Source: Piliocolobus tephrosceles (taxonomy: Eukaryota > Chordata > Mammalia > Primates > Cercopithecidae). From it: a stretch of 64,000 nt of DNA. The first letter of the stretch is position 1. Every line of letters begins with the position of its first letter. Of this stretch, positions 46,761 through 58,913 are shown in pieces. The DNA is taken from positions 53,313,101 through 53,377,100 of the forward strand of contig NC_045443.1 of the NCBI RefSeq assembly GCF_002776525.5. The letters are read 5' to 3'. Made by a program: the position numbers and the translations under genes. A model generated the notes under the pieces. That model was not told the DNA's origin. It did not search any database and saw only the letters and a program-made list of their open reading frames with translations.

Positions 46761-49700
46761 TTGGTAAATAAAAAGCATATATTTTTGGTTTATTATGAGA
46801 CACAGTCTTTTGAGACAGAGTCTCGCTCTGTCACCCAGGATGGAGTGCAGTGGTGCTATGTTGGCTCACTGCAACCTCTGCCTCCCAGGTTCAAGTGATT
46901 CTCCCACCTCAGCTTCCCGAGTAGTTGGGATTACAAGTGTGCACCACCACACCCAGCTAATTTTTGTATTTTTTTGTAGAGATGGGATTTCGCCATGTTG
47001 GACAGACTGGTCTTGAACTCCTGACCTCAAGTGATCTGCCTGCCTTGGTCTCCCAAAGTGCTGGAATTACAAGCATGAGTCCCCACGCCTGGCCTACTAG
47101 CAAAACTTGATCTGTCGGCTACTTCAAAAATTTGATTAAATTCAACAGCTTAAGGTTACTTCACAATTAAATAGCTGGTTGCATCAGAGCAATCAATCTC
47201 CTTGTTCTGAGTGACCTTAAGTCAATTAGAGGCCTAGAAGCTAAACTTTTTCAACTCAAGAGATTACACTGTTCATCTAGAGTTAATGGAAATTATTATA
47301 GAAGAAATGTTCTGTGCAGAAAATCATCCTCTTAAGGTATATGTAAAAAAACTCCTTAAAAGCTCAAGAAGGCTGGGCGCCATGGCTCACTCCTATAATC
47401 CCAGCACTTTGGGAGGCTGAGGCAGGCAGATCACAAGGTCAGGAGTATCTCAACATAGATGAGGCCATATGCCTGGCCAACATAGTGAAACTCTGTCTCT
47501 ACTAAAAATATAAAAATTAGGCCGGGCGCGGTGGCTCATGCCTGTAATCCCAGCACTTTAGGAGGTCAAGGTGGGTGGATCACAAAGTCAGGAGTTCAAG
47601 ACCATCTTGGCTAACATAGTGAAACCCTGACTCTTCTAAAAATACAAAAAATTAGCCAGGCATGGTGACAGGCGCCTGTAGTCCCAGCTACTCGAGAGTC
47701 TGAGCAGAAGAATCACTTGAACCTGGGAGGCGGAGTTTGCAGTGAGCAGAGATCGCTCCACTGCACTCCAGCCTGGGTGACAGAGCGAGACTCCATCTCA
47801 GAAAAAAAAAAAAACCCATAAAAATTAGCCAGGCGTGGTGGTGCACGCCTGTAGTCCCAGCTACTGGGGAGGCTGAGGCTGAAGAATTGCTTGAACCCAG
47901 AAAGCAGAGGTTGTGGTGAGCTGAGATTGCGCCACTGCACTCCAGCCTGGGCAACAGAGTGAGATTCCATCTCAAAAAAAAAAGGGCCGGGCATGATGGC
48001 TCACACCTGTAATCCCACATCCCAGCACTTTGGGAAGAGGTGGGCGAATCACCTGAGTTCAGGAGTTCTAGACCAGCGTAGCCAACATGGTGAAACCCTG
48101 TCTCTATTAAAAACACAAAAATTAGCCAGGAGTGGGGGTGTGCACCTGTAATGCCAGCCAGGCATGGTGGCATGTGCCTGTAAGTCCTTGTTATTTCGGA
48201 GGCTGAGGCAGGAGGATCACTTGAGTCTAGGAGTTCGAGGTTACAGTGAGCTATGATCATGCCACTGCATCCTGGCCTGGGTGATTAGAGAGAGACCTAT
48301 TTCTAAAAAAATTAAAATAAAAACGGCCAGGCATGGTGGCTCATGTGCCATTTCACTCCAGCCTGGGTGACAGAGCAAGACTCCATCTCAAAAAAACAAA
48401 GTAAATAAATATATAAATATAAAGAAAAAGAAAATGAAAAGCAAAATATTAAGATTATATGACCTTTTGTACCTGCTAATGTGTGCAGGTACAAATATAC
48501 ACATTCATACCACCTAAAGCATTTATAAATAAGCCTTTATAAATAAATGCTTTAGGTGGTGTGAATGTGTATATTTTGCATCATTCTGATACCAGCTCCC
48601 TAATGCCAACCAAGTTAATATCAATTTTAAATGCTGTCTTCCTCAACTGCAAATACAATTCTCTATACAGAGTTGGTGCCGAATTAATACTGACCAACCA
48701 AATGAATCTAGATTTGCCAAGGACCCAAGGGGGTTGCATCAGAGTAGTGGATCATGCTCTTCTGTGTCTTGCACCACAGTGAACTCTTTAGGGCCCTCTT
48801 GGTGGCTGGCACCTCCTGGCCAAAAAGCATTTAATGTACCTGCTTTGTAAAAAGAAAATTTTCTGTTCCTATACTACCTATCTCCAAATAAGAAGCAAAA
48901 GAAAATGGTACATCCTCCTGTAAACCTAGCCAGATCATCTGTACTTTTATCCAGTGTTTGTGAGTTTGTGGGCTCCTAGAAGAGGATGGAAGGAATTATG
49001 TACTATGCATTGGGATAAGAAACAATCTTTCCACACCCCAACCAGAGTTTTAAACTATTGACACTTCATTTTCAGAGAATAAAGCTCATTTGTTTCTGGA
49101 TCTGGAGCCTATTCCAGGGATACTAACCACTCTCCCACCCCTGATGGATATCTTAGGTTGGCTAGCCGAGAACATGACTGATTGACATTAGTCCTCCTAG
49201 ACTCCAGAGTTGGAAGTAATTGCTGTTCTCCCAATTTGTAAGATTTCTCAAAGTTTTCCGTATTTGAAGAAGATGGGGAGGGAAAGTGACCCTCTGGCGC
49301 TAGTATTGAGACTGCTCTGTGAAACCTTCCTCAGGGACCCTGCATTTAAGTCATGTCCTTTTCTTTTCTTGTTTTTTTCCTTTTTTATGTACAGATGGGA
49401 TCTCGCTATGTTGCCCAGGCTGATCTCAAACTCTTGGCCTTAAACAATCCTCCCACCTCAGCCTCATGAGTCACTGGGATTATAGGTGTGAGCCACCTAC
49501 CTAGGTCTCTTTTCTGTTTCAACAGCCCTGTGTACATACCTCTGTTACAGCAAGACTATGGAATTTTTTTTTAGATGGAGTCTCACGCTGTCACCCAGGC
49601 TGAAGTACAGTGGTGCAATCTCGGCTCACTGAAACCTCTACCTCCCGGGTTCAAGTGATTCTTCTGCCTCAGCCTCCTGAGTAGCTGGGATTACAGGCGC

Positions 49701-52700
49701 CCACCATCACGCCCAGCTAATTTTTGTATTTTTAGTAGAGATGGGGTTTCACCATATTGGCCAAACTGGCCTTGAACTCCTGACCTCGTGATCCGCCCGC
49801 CTTGGCCTCCCAAAATGGGATTATAGGCATGAGCCACTGCGCCCGGCCGACTATGGAATTTTAATAATTTCTTTTTTTACACATATGTCAGACTAACCAA
49901 ACAAACAGTCTTGGTGATAGAAACCATACTCTACTTAGCTTTGTAATTCCAACAACTGACAAAAAACAAGCCTCCAGTGAAAATTCGTTAAGTTAGTTTC
50001 TGATTAACTCAGAGGTAATTTTTCTAAAGATTCTATATATTTTTTCCTTCCCTTCATACTCAAGTCCTTTGACTCCCCATCACACACGGATCACCCCACC
50101 CAAACTTCCTACCTCCCAGTACTTGGCTCGGCTGATACCCTCTGCATATGCTCGGGCAAAGTTACTTTCACTGTTGAGGGCTGTAACGGCTGCACTGAGC
50201 TGAGGCATGGGGTGTAGATTGGTGGGAAAGTTGTCCAGCATGGTGACCACATGGGAAGGCAGAGCTGCCCTCTTTGCCCACTCTTTTGAGAGCCAAGATA
50301 CCTGTGGAAAAAGAGAGTGCTCAGAACACCAGAAAGGACAAGGAAGGAGAAAAATAAAAAAGGACAGCAACATCTGAGTAAAAAAACCCCAAGAGAGTTG
50401 AATTCAATCCATTTACATAGCAGAACTCTGCTCTGATTTCTTCCCCTTACTATGCATCTCTATAAATGCTGGATCAGCATTAAGTGTCTGAGATTAGAGA
50501 AAGGCAATGAAGAAGGGGAATGAGAAGAGCTAATAACAACCTTCTGCTTTACCTGTTCCTCTGTTGGGATCTGTCCAGTTACCAGCAGCCAAAATAAGCC
50601 CTCAGGCAGGGGTTCTTCCCCACCCTTAGCCTTGGGTAGCAGTTTCTGGCATTCAGGGATACTAAAGCCTCGGAAACGGATGCCCTTGAGAGAAGAGAAT
50701 TACAACTCAAGTTTATAGCCTGGAAGTCACACAACTGACTGGTCTTACTCATCAGGCCTTACAACAAGTTAGAACAGAACTTTTTTGTAGACATGGGGTC
50801 TTGCTATGTTGCTCAGACTGGTCCCGATCTTCTGACCTCAAGCAATTCTCCACCTTGGCCTCCCAAAGTGCTAGGATTACAGAGGCAAGCCACCATGTGT
50901 AGCCGAGAATTTTTTTTTTTTTCCCCGAGATGGAGTCTTGCACTGTTACCCAGGCTGGAGTGCAGTGGCGCGATCTCGGCTCACTGCAAACTCCACCTCC
51001 TGGGTTCACGCCATTCTCCTGCCTCAGCCTCCTGAGTAGCTGGGACTACAGGCGCCTGCCACCACGCTCGGCTAATTTTTTATATTTTTAGTAGAGACAG
51101 GGTTTCACCGTGTTAGCCAGGACGGTCTTGACCTCCTTGACCACGTGATCTGCCCACCTCAGCCTCTCAAAGTGCTGGGATTACAGGCGTAAGCCCCCGC
51201 ACCCGGCCCAGAACAGAACTTTTAAAGCTTAAATCTTCACATAACTTACCTCTGGTTTTGTACTTTTATTTTTATTAGTTGATATATTTAAAAGGTAAAC
51301 TTGTTCTTCAATTATTCCATACATATGTCTTCTCTACCATCCAATATATGAAGCTAGGTGCTCTGTTTTGTGCTTACCCTTATTGGTCCAATCCATGGTT
51401 TGCATATTTACATAAACTCAATAATTATTAGTAATTGATATGAAGATGTCTTACCTCATCAGGATCAAGAACTGATGTTTCATAGACCAATCCCTTCATG
51501 CCTCTCATGCCACCATACATCTAGAGGATGAAGAAAAAAGGAAAAAAAAAAAAAAAGAAAAAAAGAGGCTGTGGCTAGCAATCAGAATGATTCAGGCTAG
51601 AACTTGTTAGAGCTTCATGGGATCTGGGAGAGAAAATTTATTCTTTGACTTGTAAGACTTCATTTGGTGAGAGATGTCTGAGGAGTCAGCTTACTAAAGA
51701 ATTAAACTTTGTGGCCAGGCACAGAGGCTGACACCTGTAATCCCAGCACTTTGGGAAGCTGAGGCAGGTGGATCACCTGAGGTCAGGAGTTTGAGATCAG
51801 CCTGGCCAACATGGTGAAACCATGTCTCTACTAAAAATAAAAAATTAGCAGGCATGGTGGTATGTGCCTGTAATCCCAGCTACTTGGGAGGCTGAGGCAG
51901 GAGAATCACTTGAACCCAGGAGGCAGAAGTTGCAGTGAGCCAAGATCACACCATTGCACTTCAGCCTGGGTGACAAGAGCAAACCTCCATCTCAAAAAAA
52001 AAAAAAGAGAAAAAAAAAAAAGAAACTTTGTGGCCAGGTGCAGTGGGGCTCATGCTTGTAATCCCAGCACTTTGGGAGGCTGAGGAGGAGGGAGGATCAC
52101 TAGAGCCTCTCACAGAGTCTCACTGTCACTCAGGCTAGAGTGCAGTGGCGCAATCACGGCTTATTGCAGCCTTGACTTGCAGGCTCAGGTGATCCACCCA
52201 CTTCAGCCTCCTGAGTAGCTGGGATTACAGGAATGTGCCACCATGTCTGGCTAATTTTTTGTATTTTTTTTTTTTTTAAGAAACGGGGTTTATGCCCGGC
52301 ACAGTGGCTCACGCCTGTAATCCCAGCACTTTGGGAGGCTGAGGTGGGCAGATCACGAGGTCAGGATATTGAGACCATCCTGGCCAACATGGTGAAACAC
52401 CATCTCTACTAAAGATACAACAACTAGCTGGGTGTTTGTGGTGTGTGCCTGTAATCCCAGCTACTCGGGAGGCTGAGGCAGGAGAATTGCTTGAACCCGA
52501 GAGGCAGAGGTTGTAGTGAGCCAAGATCATGCCACTGCACTCCAGCCTGGTGACACAGTGAGATTCCGTCTCAAAAAAATAATAAATAAATAAAACAAAA
52601 AAAGAAATGGGGTTTTGCCAGCCATGTTGCCCAAGCTGATCTTTTTTTTTTTTTTTCCCCCAGATGCACTCTGTTGCCCAGGCTGGAGTGCAATGGTGTA

Positions 52701-54357
52701 ATCTTGGCTCACTACAACCTCTGCATCCTGGGTTTAAGCGATTTTCCTGCCTCAGGCTCCTGAGTAGTTGGGATTACAGTTGCCTGCCACTACGCCCAGC
52801 TAATTTTTATATTTTTAGTAGAGACAGAGTTTCACCATGTTGGCCAGACTGCTCTCGAACTCCTGACCTCAGGTGAGCCGCCCGCCTTGGCCTCCTAAAG
52901 TGCTGGGATTACAGGCATGAGCCACTGCACCAGGCCTGGAAATGAAATTTTTTAAGTTGAGAAATCACTATCTTTCTTTTTTTTTTGTTTTGGAGATAGG
53001 GTCTCCCTCTGTTGCCCAGGCTATAGTACAGTGGCATAATCATGGCTCACTGCAGCCCTGAACTCTTGGGCTCAAGCAATCCTCCTGCCTCTGCCTTCCC
53101 AGTAGCTGGGACTACAGGGGCAGCCCACCATCTCTGGCTAATTTAAAAAATTTTTCTTTCGTAAAGATGGTATCTCCCTTTGTTGATAGAGCTGGTTAAC
53201 TCCCGGCCTCAAGTGATTCTCCATCTGTAGCCTCCCAAAATGCTGAGATAATAGGCATGAGCCATCCCGCCCAGTCACTATCTTTAATATTTCTGTCTCT
53301 GTTTGATTCCTTTTCTTATTGTATTTCACTTTTTTCCTCCTGCCCACTCAACCACTCCCCAACATACCCTACCCTCAAATTTCAACCAATCAAAGCAAAC
53401 AGAATGAGTTCTATTCTAGGAGAAGGGGATGGAGACCAATAAGCTAAAAACTGTTGAGAAACTATCACCTGAGCTGCTCAGAATCTGAAAGACAGGGAAA
53501 AGTCATCCTAAAAAGCTGTCCTGCAGGGCCTGTGAGACAGAATGCTTTTGAATAATCAGTGGGGAGAATGGTACTTTTGTTGAAGCACATTACAGAGCTA
53601 CTTTTCCTAGCCAAAGTCACACAACCCTTACCATGTCCACAGTAATTTGGCCCACCACTGTCTTGCCATGTTGCTGCCTGAAGGTCTTAATTCTGGCCTG
53701 CTCCTTAGGTATCAGGTCAGCCAATATGTCTTTCAAATTCTGAAAAGAAAAGTAGAAGGGCTAAGCAATGGTCTAAAAGTTTATTAGATTTCCTACAAAG
53801 TAGGTGTGTGAAGAATTTGCTTTTTAGAGCTGACTTTATCTGCCAGGGAAGTCCGGCCAACTACTCTGCATAAATGAGGGTAAAATAGTAGGCAGGTGGA
53901 GGAAGGAATGAGGGGTTAATGTTTAATGGGACAGTTTCTCAGTTTGGGCAGATAAAAGTTCTGGAGATGGATGGTTGCACAATAATGTTAACATATTTAC
54001 TGCCACTGAACCATATACTTAAAAATGATTAAAATGGTAAATTTTATGTTATGTATATTTTACACTATTAAAACATTTAAAAGAATTAGGCAAATGTATT
54101 GATATTCCCATCTCACTATACCATTCAGTAAATTATTTGTTAAACAGTAGTATAATAATAATAGCAGCTATAATAATAACAATAATAATAAACACTCCCA
54201 GGAAATACTCAGGATAATAACAGGCCAGGTGGTTGCCAAATCCTCTGCCCTAAGGTCAGGCTGGCCCCAGTGATTCTTATTCTTAGTCTTCTTTTCCAAA
54301 CCTTACCGTAGAGGAAGCACTGGCATGCCGGGCTGCAAGAACAAGACAAGATGCATT
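39792..54357 (-). CDS. CS: CS, mitochondrial citrate synthase, exons 2-11 (start exon outside window)
   Basis: Condenses acetyl-CoA and oxaloacetate to citrate, the first step of the TCA cycle; a homodimer in the mitochondrial matrix. Coding exons 5' to 3': 54357-54307, 53739-53632, 51520-51455, 50684-50553, 50301-50113, 43904-43705, 41842-41713, 41588-41487, 40506-40297, 39962-39792. They total 1359 nt (452 codons plus TAA), all with AG/GT borders. Human CS is 466 aa, so only the first 14 residues (exon 1) are missing. Exon 2 carries the rest of the transit peptide ([12 protein letters not shown]). The three catalytic residues are present: His in [11 protein letters not shown] (exon 8), His in [15 protein letters not shown] and Asp in NVDAHSGV (both exon 10). 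The reading frame is unbroken. A truncated L1 and many Alus lie in its introns. Confidence 0.97.
40549..41153 (-). mobile_element. Old antisense Alu split by a sense Alu
   Basis: The outer copy has its left arm at 40549-40737 and right arm at 41046-41153. The inner copy is described separately. Confidence 0.8.
40739..41045 (+). mobile_element. Inner Alu, opposite orientation to its host Alu
   Basis: Full-length sense Alu (ggccgggtgcggtgg to A tail) in CS intron 9. Confidence 0.9.
41168..41330 (-). mobile_element. FLAM-like Alu monomer
   Basis: A single old arm with the 'tggctattcacaggagtgatc' variant of fossil monomers. Confidence 0.7.
41999..42315 (+). mobile_element. Alu with (CAA)n tail in CS intron 7
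   Basis: Sense Alu whose tail has become a CAA microsatellite (42278-42313). Flanked by atcctaatct copies. Confidence 0.95.
42517..43488 (-). mobile_element. 5'-truncated L1 (L1PA-type) in CS intron 7
   Basis: Minus-strand L1 3' end: a polyT (A-tail) at 42517-42560, the 3'UTR, then a minus-strand frame 43497-42781 that encodes the C-terminal part of ORF2p without the reverse-transcriptase core. Flanked by an exact 18-bp duplication, aagcaccatcttgttctt (42499-42516 and 43489-43506). The truncated copy cannot move on its own. Confidence 0.97.
44060..44235 (+). repeat. MIR in CS intron 6
   Basis: 'ttatgacccaggcactaagtg...gatgagaaaactaagcctca' follows the MIR layout. Confidence 0.7.
44252..44850 (-). 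mobile_element. Two successive antisense Alus
   Basis: 44252-44542 (AluY), flanked by caggtttgaactctg / caggtttgacctctg. 44562-44850, flanked by ctctgatatg on both sides. Confidence 0.95.
44934..45545 (+). mobile_element. Two tandem sense Alus
   Basis: 44934-45240 has an A tail of about 30; 45241-45545 starts directly at its end. Confidence 0.9.
45668..45955 (-). mobile_element. Alu in CS intron 6
   Basis: Antisense full-length Alu. Confidence 0.95.
45965..46130 (+). repeat. MIR in CS intron 6
   Basis: 'aagcacttactatgcaacaggtactgtgctag...gacgagaaaattggggctta' matches MIR. Confidence 0.75.
46172..47095. mobile_element. Alternating Alus: antisense, sense, antisense
   Basis: 46172-46420 (-), 46448-46757 (+) and 46805-47095 (-), with spacers of about 27 and 47 bases. 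They form head-to-head and tail-to-tail inverted pairs in CS intron 6. Confidence 0.9.
47371..48300 (+). mobile_element. Nested and tandem sense Alus
   Basis: Outer Alu 47371-47518 plus 47817-47982, with an inner full Alu at 47519-47815 inserted at 'ataaaaattag'. One or two rearranged sense Alus follow to 48300. Confidence 0.85.
48325..48395 (+). mobile_element. Internally deleted Alu
   Basis: The Alu head (ggccaggcatggtggctca) is joined to the right-arm end (ccatttcactccagcctggg). Confidence 0.8.
48466..48576. repeat. Two adjacent inverted repeats (palindromes)
   Basis: tttgtacctgc (48466-48476) pairs with gcaggtacaaa (48485-48495). Bases 48493-48524 pair with 48545-48576, 32-base arms with one visible mismatch. 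CS intron 6. Confidence 0.9.
48600..49364. other. CS intron 6, unique sequence
   Basis: No exon, RNA gene or recognised repeat. Confidence 0.6.
49365..49848 (-). mobile_element. Alu monomer plus full antisense Alu
   Basis: 49365-49500 is an old right-arm-like monomer. 49566-49848 is a full copy flanked by gactatggaatttt on both sides. Confidence 0.9.
50783..51208 (-). mobile_element. Alu fragment plus full antisense Alu in CS intron 4
   Basis: 50783-50905 is a right-arm fragment. 50912-51208 is an AluY-like copy. Confidence 0.85.
51712..53275. mobile_element. Alu cluster in CS intron 3
   Basis: 51712-52004 (+); a truncated head 52032-52110 (+); an old antisense copy at about 52110-52290 and 52605-52640, interrupted by 52292-52600 (+); 52645-52936 (-); and an old antisense copy at 52975-53275. 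Confidence 0.8.
53928..54080 (+). repeat. Old L1M-type 3' end fragment
   Basis: 'gatggttgcacaataatgtt...acttaaaaatgattaaaatgg' resembles the 3'UTR of ancient L1 subfamilies. Confidence 0.55.
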
Positions 54358-54909
54358 CTGCAAAGCAAAAAAGAAAACCTTATGTAACTGTTACCCCTCC
54401 TTCCTTTGTATTAACAAGAAGGAGTTACAGTGACTCAACCTCTCTCTTCATCTTAGCCTCTTAGGGCAGTTTGACACAAGAAGCTGTAAAAGGCCCTCAA
54501 CAGTTTGGAAGGAGTTACCACTATGGAGACAGCAGGAGGTTTAACTCTGCTTTTTTTCATTTATAGCTTCACTAGCATTCCTTGAACACAGTCTCTTTCC
54601 CATCATCTGGGTTCCAGAGCAGAGCAGTTGTCAATATTTTTGAGTGACTCCAAGGAAAACGAATGGAGAAACTGAGCAATTACTTAACACTGCTGTTAAG
54701 ATCTCTCGTGCACCTGGTCTTTTGGCAGCACTTCAACCTCTCTAGTCTGGGAAAGACCACAGGCAGAGGGCAGACTTTCACAACGGTACTTCTGACCCTC
54801 CTGGAAAAAGCACAAAGATTATCTACAAAGAAGCTGACAGAAGACTACTCATTAGCAGAAATGGAAACTTACAAAGTTTCTAAGAGTGTCAAAATAAAAT
54901 AATTAGTTT

Positions 54910-55212
54910 GGCTGGGCACTGTGGCTCATGCCTGTAATCCCAGCACTTTGGGATGCTGAGGTGGGTAGATCACCTGAGGTCAGGAGTTCAAGACCAGCCT
55001 GGCCAACATGGTGAAGTATCTCTACTAAAAATACAAAAATTAGCCAGCTGTGGTATGGGCGGGCACCTGTAATCCCAGCTACTCAGGAGGCTGAGGTGGG
55101 AGAATGGCTTAAACCTGGGAGGCAGAGGTTGCAGTGAGCCAAGATTGCGCCATTGCACTCCAGCCTGGGCAAATGAGCAAGACTCTGTCAAAAAAAAAAA
55201 AAAAAAAAAAAA
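54910..55212 (+). mobile_element. Alu in CS intron 1
   Basis: Sense Alu flanked by aaaataattagttt on both sides. Confidence 0.95.
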
Positions 55213-55329
55213 GAGAGAGAGAGAAAATAATTAGTTTAGACAGGTAGTTTCTTTTTCCTCAAAGAAAAACTACCTCTATGAGAAGATTGTCAAGTTGCAA
55301 TAAAGTTCAAACACCAATTTTGTGAGTTT

Positions 55330-55634
55330 TCTTTTTTTTCCTTTTTTTGAGACAGAGTTTCACTCTTGTTGCCCAGACTGGAATGCAATGGCATGATCTC
55401 AGTTCACCGCAACCTCCGCCTTCTGTGTTCAAGCGATTCTCCTGCCTTAGCCTCCCTAGTAGCTGGGATTACAGGCATGCACCACCATGCCCGGCTAATT
55501 TTTTTTTGTATTTTTAGTAGAGATGGGGTTTCACCATGTTGGCCAGGCTGGTCTCAAACTCCTGACCTCAGATGATCTGCCTGCCTCGGCCTCTCAAAGT
55601 GCTGGGATTACTGGCATAAGCCACCGCACTAGGC
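55330..55634 (-). mobile_element. Alu in CS intron 1
   Basis: Antisense full-length Alu flanked by acaccaatttt / acaccaacttt. Confidence 0.95.
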
Positions 55635-56024
55635 CATACACCAACTTTGAAATAAGATGACCAATTAGGTTACTAACTAGGAATACGGCCTGAGGCAAGG
55701 AAATTAATTTTTCTGTAGTAGATTTTGAAAACAAACTGAGATAATCAAATCAAGCCTAAGTTTTCTGCTCTATAAAATGGTTCTAACACCATGCACCTTA
55801 CAGAATAGTCCCATAATAATTAAATTACAGTGGACATAAAAGTGCTTTGCAAACTTAGAAGATTACACACAGAAATAAACTAATCCTGGAGCAAGGTTGC
55901 ACCTGTCCTCCTTTTGTCAAAAGGCCAGAGACACCTTTTCTAGTAACTACTGCACTGCTCTCTGTGTAGAAAATTGCTACCTGCCTGGGGTGAGAGTTCT
56001 ATAGGGTTGAAGGCTTTTTAGAAT

Positions 56025-56640
56025 TTTTTTTTTTTTTGAGATGGAGTCTCACTCTGTCACCCACACTGGAGTGCAGTGGCACGATCTCCGCTCACTGCAA
56101 ACTCTGGCTCCTGAGTTCAAGTGATTCTCGTGCCTCAGCCTCCTGGGTAGATGGAATTATAGGCACACGCCACCATGCTTGGCTACTTTTTGTATTTTTA
56201 GTAGAGACAGAGTTTCATCATGTTGTCTAGGCTGGTCTCAAACTCCTAACATCTGGTGATATGCCTACCTCGGCCTCCCAGATTTTTAGAATTTTAAAAA
56301 TTTAGTTCCCCTATTTCTGCTGGGGCGGAGAGGAGGATTGAAAAGAGGCCCTTCAGAAAGGTCACTCTTTCCCCCAGGCTGGAGTATAGTGGCATGTTCA
56401 CAGTTCACTGTAGCCTTGAATTCCTGGGCTCAAGTGATACTCCCACCTCAGCCTCCCGAGTAGCCGGGACTACAGGCGCACATCACCAAGCCTGGCTAAT
56501 TAAAAAAAAAAAAAAATTTGTAGAAATGGGGTCTTGCTATGTTGCCCAGGCTGGTCTCCAGTGATCCTGGGCTCAAGTGATCCTCCATTCTCAGCCTCCC
56601 AAATGCTGGGATTACAGGTATGCAACACCGCACCCCACCA
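56025..56640 (-). mobile_element. Two antisense Alus, second lacking its start
   Basis: 56025-56280 ends early in 'ggcctcccagattttt'. 56355-56640 is an old truncated copy. Confidence 0.8.
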
Positions 56641-56769
56641 GAAAAGATTACTTTTAAAAGAATCAATCCAAAGGTAAATTCAGAGAGCATAGACCAAGCC
56701 AGTATGTTCCTAAAGCAAAGGAGGAACACCTCAACTAGTTACCAGGGCTGTCCTTAACTCCTTTTCTTT

Positions 56770-57062
56770 TTGTTTTTTTTTGAGCCGGAGTCTCGCTCTG
56801 TCACCCAGGCTGGAGTGCTGTGGCCGGATCTCAGCTCACTGCAAGCTCCGCCTCCCGGGTTCACGCCATTCTCCTGCCTCAGCCTCCCGAGTAGCTGGGA
56901 CTACAGGCGCCGCTACCTCACCCGGATAGTTTTTTTGTAGTTTTTAGTAGAGACGGGGTTTCACTGTGTTAGCCAGGATGGTCTCGATCTCCTGACCTCG
57001 TGATCCGCCCGTCTCAGCCTCCCAAAGTGCTGGGATTACAGGCTTGAGCCACCGCGCCCGGC
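56770..57062 (-). mobile_element. Young AluY (cercopithecoid type)
   Basis: Antisense, with 'gcgccgctacctcacccgg' and 'ggcttgagccaccgcgcccggc'. Flanked by aactccttttctt on both sides. Confidence 0.95.
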
Positions 57063-57218
57063 AACTCCTTTTCTTAACTTCCTAAAGAGTCTCCTCTTTC
57101 TTACTGAGGATCATTTGAGCAAGAAATAGGCAGCACAAACAGCCCTTCATAGCCCTTACACCCTACATGGGCAAATAGGAAGCTGAACCCAGCACTGAAG
57201 ATGTTAACTTTGCTTGCT

Positions 57219-57553
57219 GTTTCTTTCTCTCTCTCTCTCTCTTTCTTTTTCTTTCTTTCTTTTTTTTTTTTGAGACGGATTCTTGCTCTGTCACCCAGGC
57301 TGGAGTGCAGTGGCCAGATCTCAGCTCACTATAAGCTCCGCCTCCCGGGTTCCCGCCATTCTCCTGCCTCAGCCTCCCGAGTAGCTGGGACTACAGGCGC
57401 CCGCCACGTCGCCCGGCTAGTTTTTTGTATTTTTTAGTAGAGTCAGGGTTTCACCATGTTAGCCAGGATGGTCTCGATCTCCGGACCTCGTGATCCGCCT
57501 GTCTCGGCCTCCCAAAGTGCTGGGATTACAGGCTTGAGCCACCGCACCCAGCC
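57219..57553 (-). mobile_element. (TCTC)n/(TTTC)n tract and young AluY
   Basis: A pyrimidine microsatellite at 57219-57262 leads into an antisense AluY. ccctttctttttctttcttt follows its far end. Confidence 0.9.
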
Positions 57554-57784
57554 CTTTCTTTTTCTTTCTTTCACAAAAAAAGTGGGCAAAGAAAACATGC
57601 TAATAACTTCAAACTGTTGTTCTACAGAGTTAACCTTGTTTAAGCTATTCTATGGTTTAAAGTCCCACAGATTCTCTATTATAGAGGCCCCTTGTCCCAG
57701 AGACTACATCAGTCCAGCAGGAGACCTTTTAATTGTGGGTGGTTGTTTGCCGTGGTGGTTTTTAAAAAAATTATATATTTTAAA

Positions 57785-58519
57785 CTTTTTTTATAGAGAC
57801 GGGGGTCTTGCTATATTGTCCTGGCTGGTTTCGAACTCCTGGGCTCAAGTGATCCTCCTACCTCAGTCTCCCTAAGTGCTGAGATTACAGGCATGAGCCA
57901 CTGCAACCAGTTGACTTTCTGTTTTGTTTTGAGACAGCGTCTTGCTCTGTTGTCCAGGCTGAGTGCAGTGGCTTGATCTCGGCTCCCCGCAACCTCCGCC
58001 TCCCAGGTTCAAGCGATTCTCCTGCCTCAGCCTCTCGAATAGCCAGGACTACAGGCACCCGCCACCATGCCCAGCTAATTTTTGTAGTTTTTTAGTAGAG
58101 ACAGGGTTTCACCACGTTGGTCAGGCTTGTCTCAAACTCCTGACCTCAAATGATCTACTTGTCTTAGCCTCCTAAAGTGCTGGGAATACAGGAATGAGCC
58201 ACAGTGCCCGGCAGATTTTCTTTTTTGTTTGTTTGTTTTTGAGAAGGAGTGTCACACTACAACCCAGGCTGGAGTGCAATGGCACGATCTTGGCTCACTG
58301 CAACCTCCGTCTCCTGGGTTCATGCGATTCTCCTGCCTCAACCCCCGAGTAGCTAAGATTACAGGTGCACACCAACACACCCGGCTAATTTTTTGTATTT
58401 TTAGTAGAGATGGAGTTTCACTATGTTGGCCAGACTGGTCTTGAACTTCTGACCTCGTGATCCACCCACCTCGGCCTCTCAAAGTGCTGGGATTACAGGC
58501 GTGAGCCACCACGCCCAGC
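57785..58519 (-). mobile_element. Antisense Alu fragment and two full Alus
   Basis: 57785-57912 (right-arm fragment), 57925-58213, 58225-58519. Confidence 0.85.
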
Positions 58520-58627
58520 TCAGACTTTCTGTTTTTAAAGAGTCTACAGGGAACATCATATGAAAGAAGTTGAAGTCTCTCCATAATTTTTCCATTTCTA
58601 AACCATCTTGAAGTTTCTATAATGGTT

Positions 58628-58732
58628 GGCCAGGTGCAGTGGTTTACGTTGTAATTGGAGGGTGGGCGGATCACTTGAGGTCAGTTTGAGACCAGCCTGG
58701 TCAACATGGTAAAACCCCCACATCTACTAAAA
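58628..58732 (+). mobile_element. Rearranged Alu fragment
   Basis: A short sense Alu with internal deletion at 'gttgtaattggagggtgggcgg'. Confidence 0.7.
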
Positions 58733-58744
58733 ATCATTTCTACT

Positions 58745-58878
58745 ACACTTCTCTACGACTTGCTGGCTAACTCTAGCCAAATCATTTAACCTTTCTGTGC
58801 CTCAGTTTCCGCATCTGTATAAGGGGAAACAATAATAATGCCTGCTTCAAAGGACTGTTATGAAGATGAAGTGTGTCA

Positions 58879-58913
<35 letters not shown>

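Noticed and set aside
47688..48260. 190-codon minus-strand frame
   Set aside because: It is the antisense translation of consecutive Alus (repeated [14 protein letters not shown] peptides), a classic Alu ORF.
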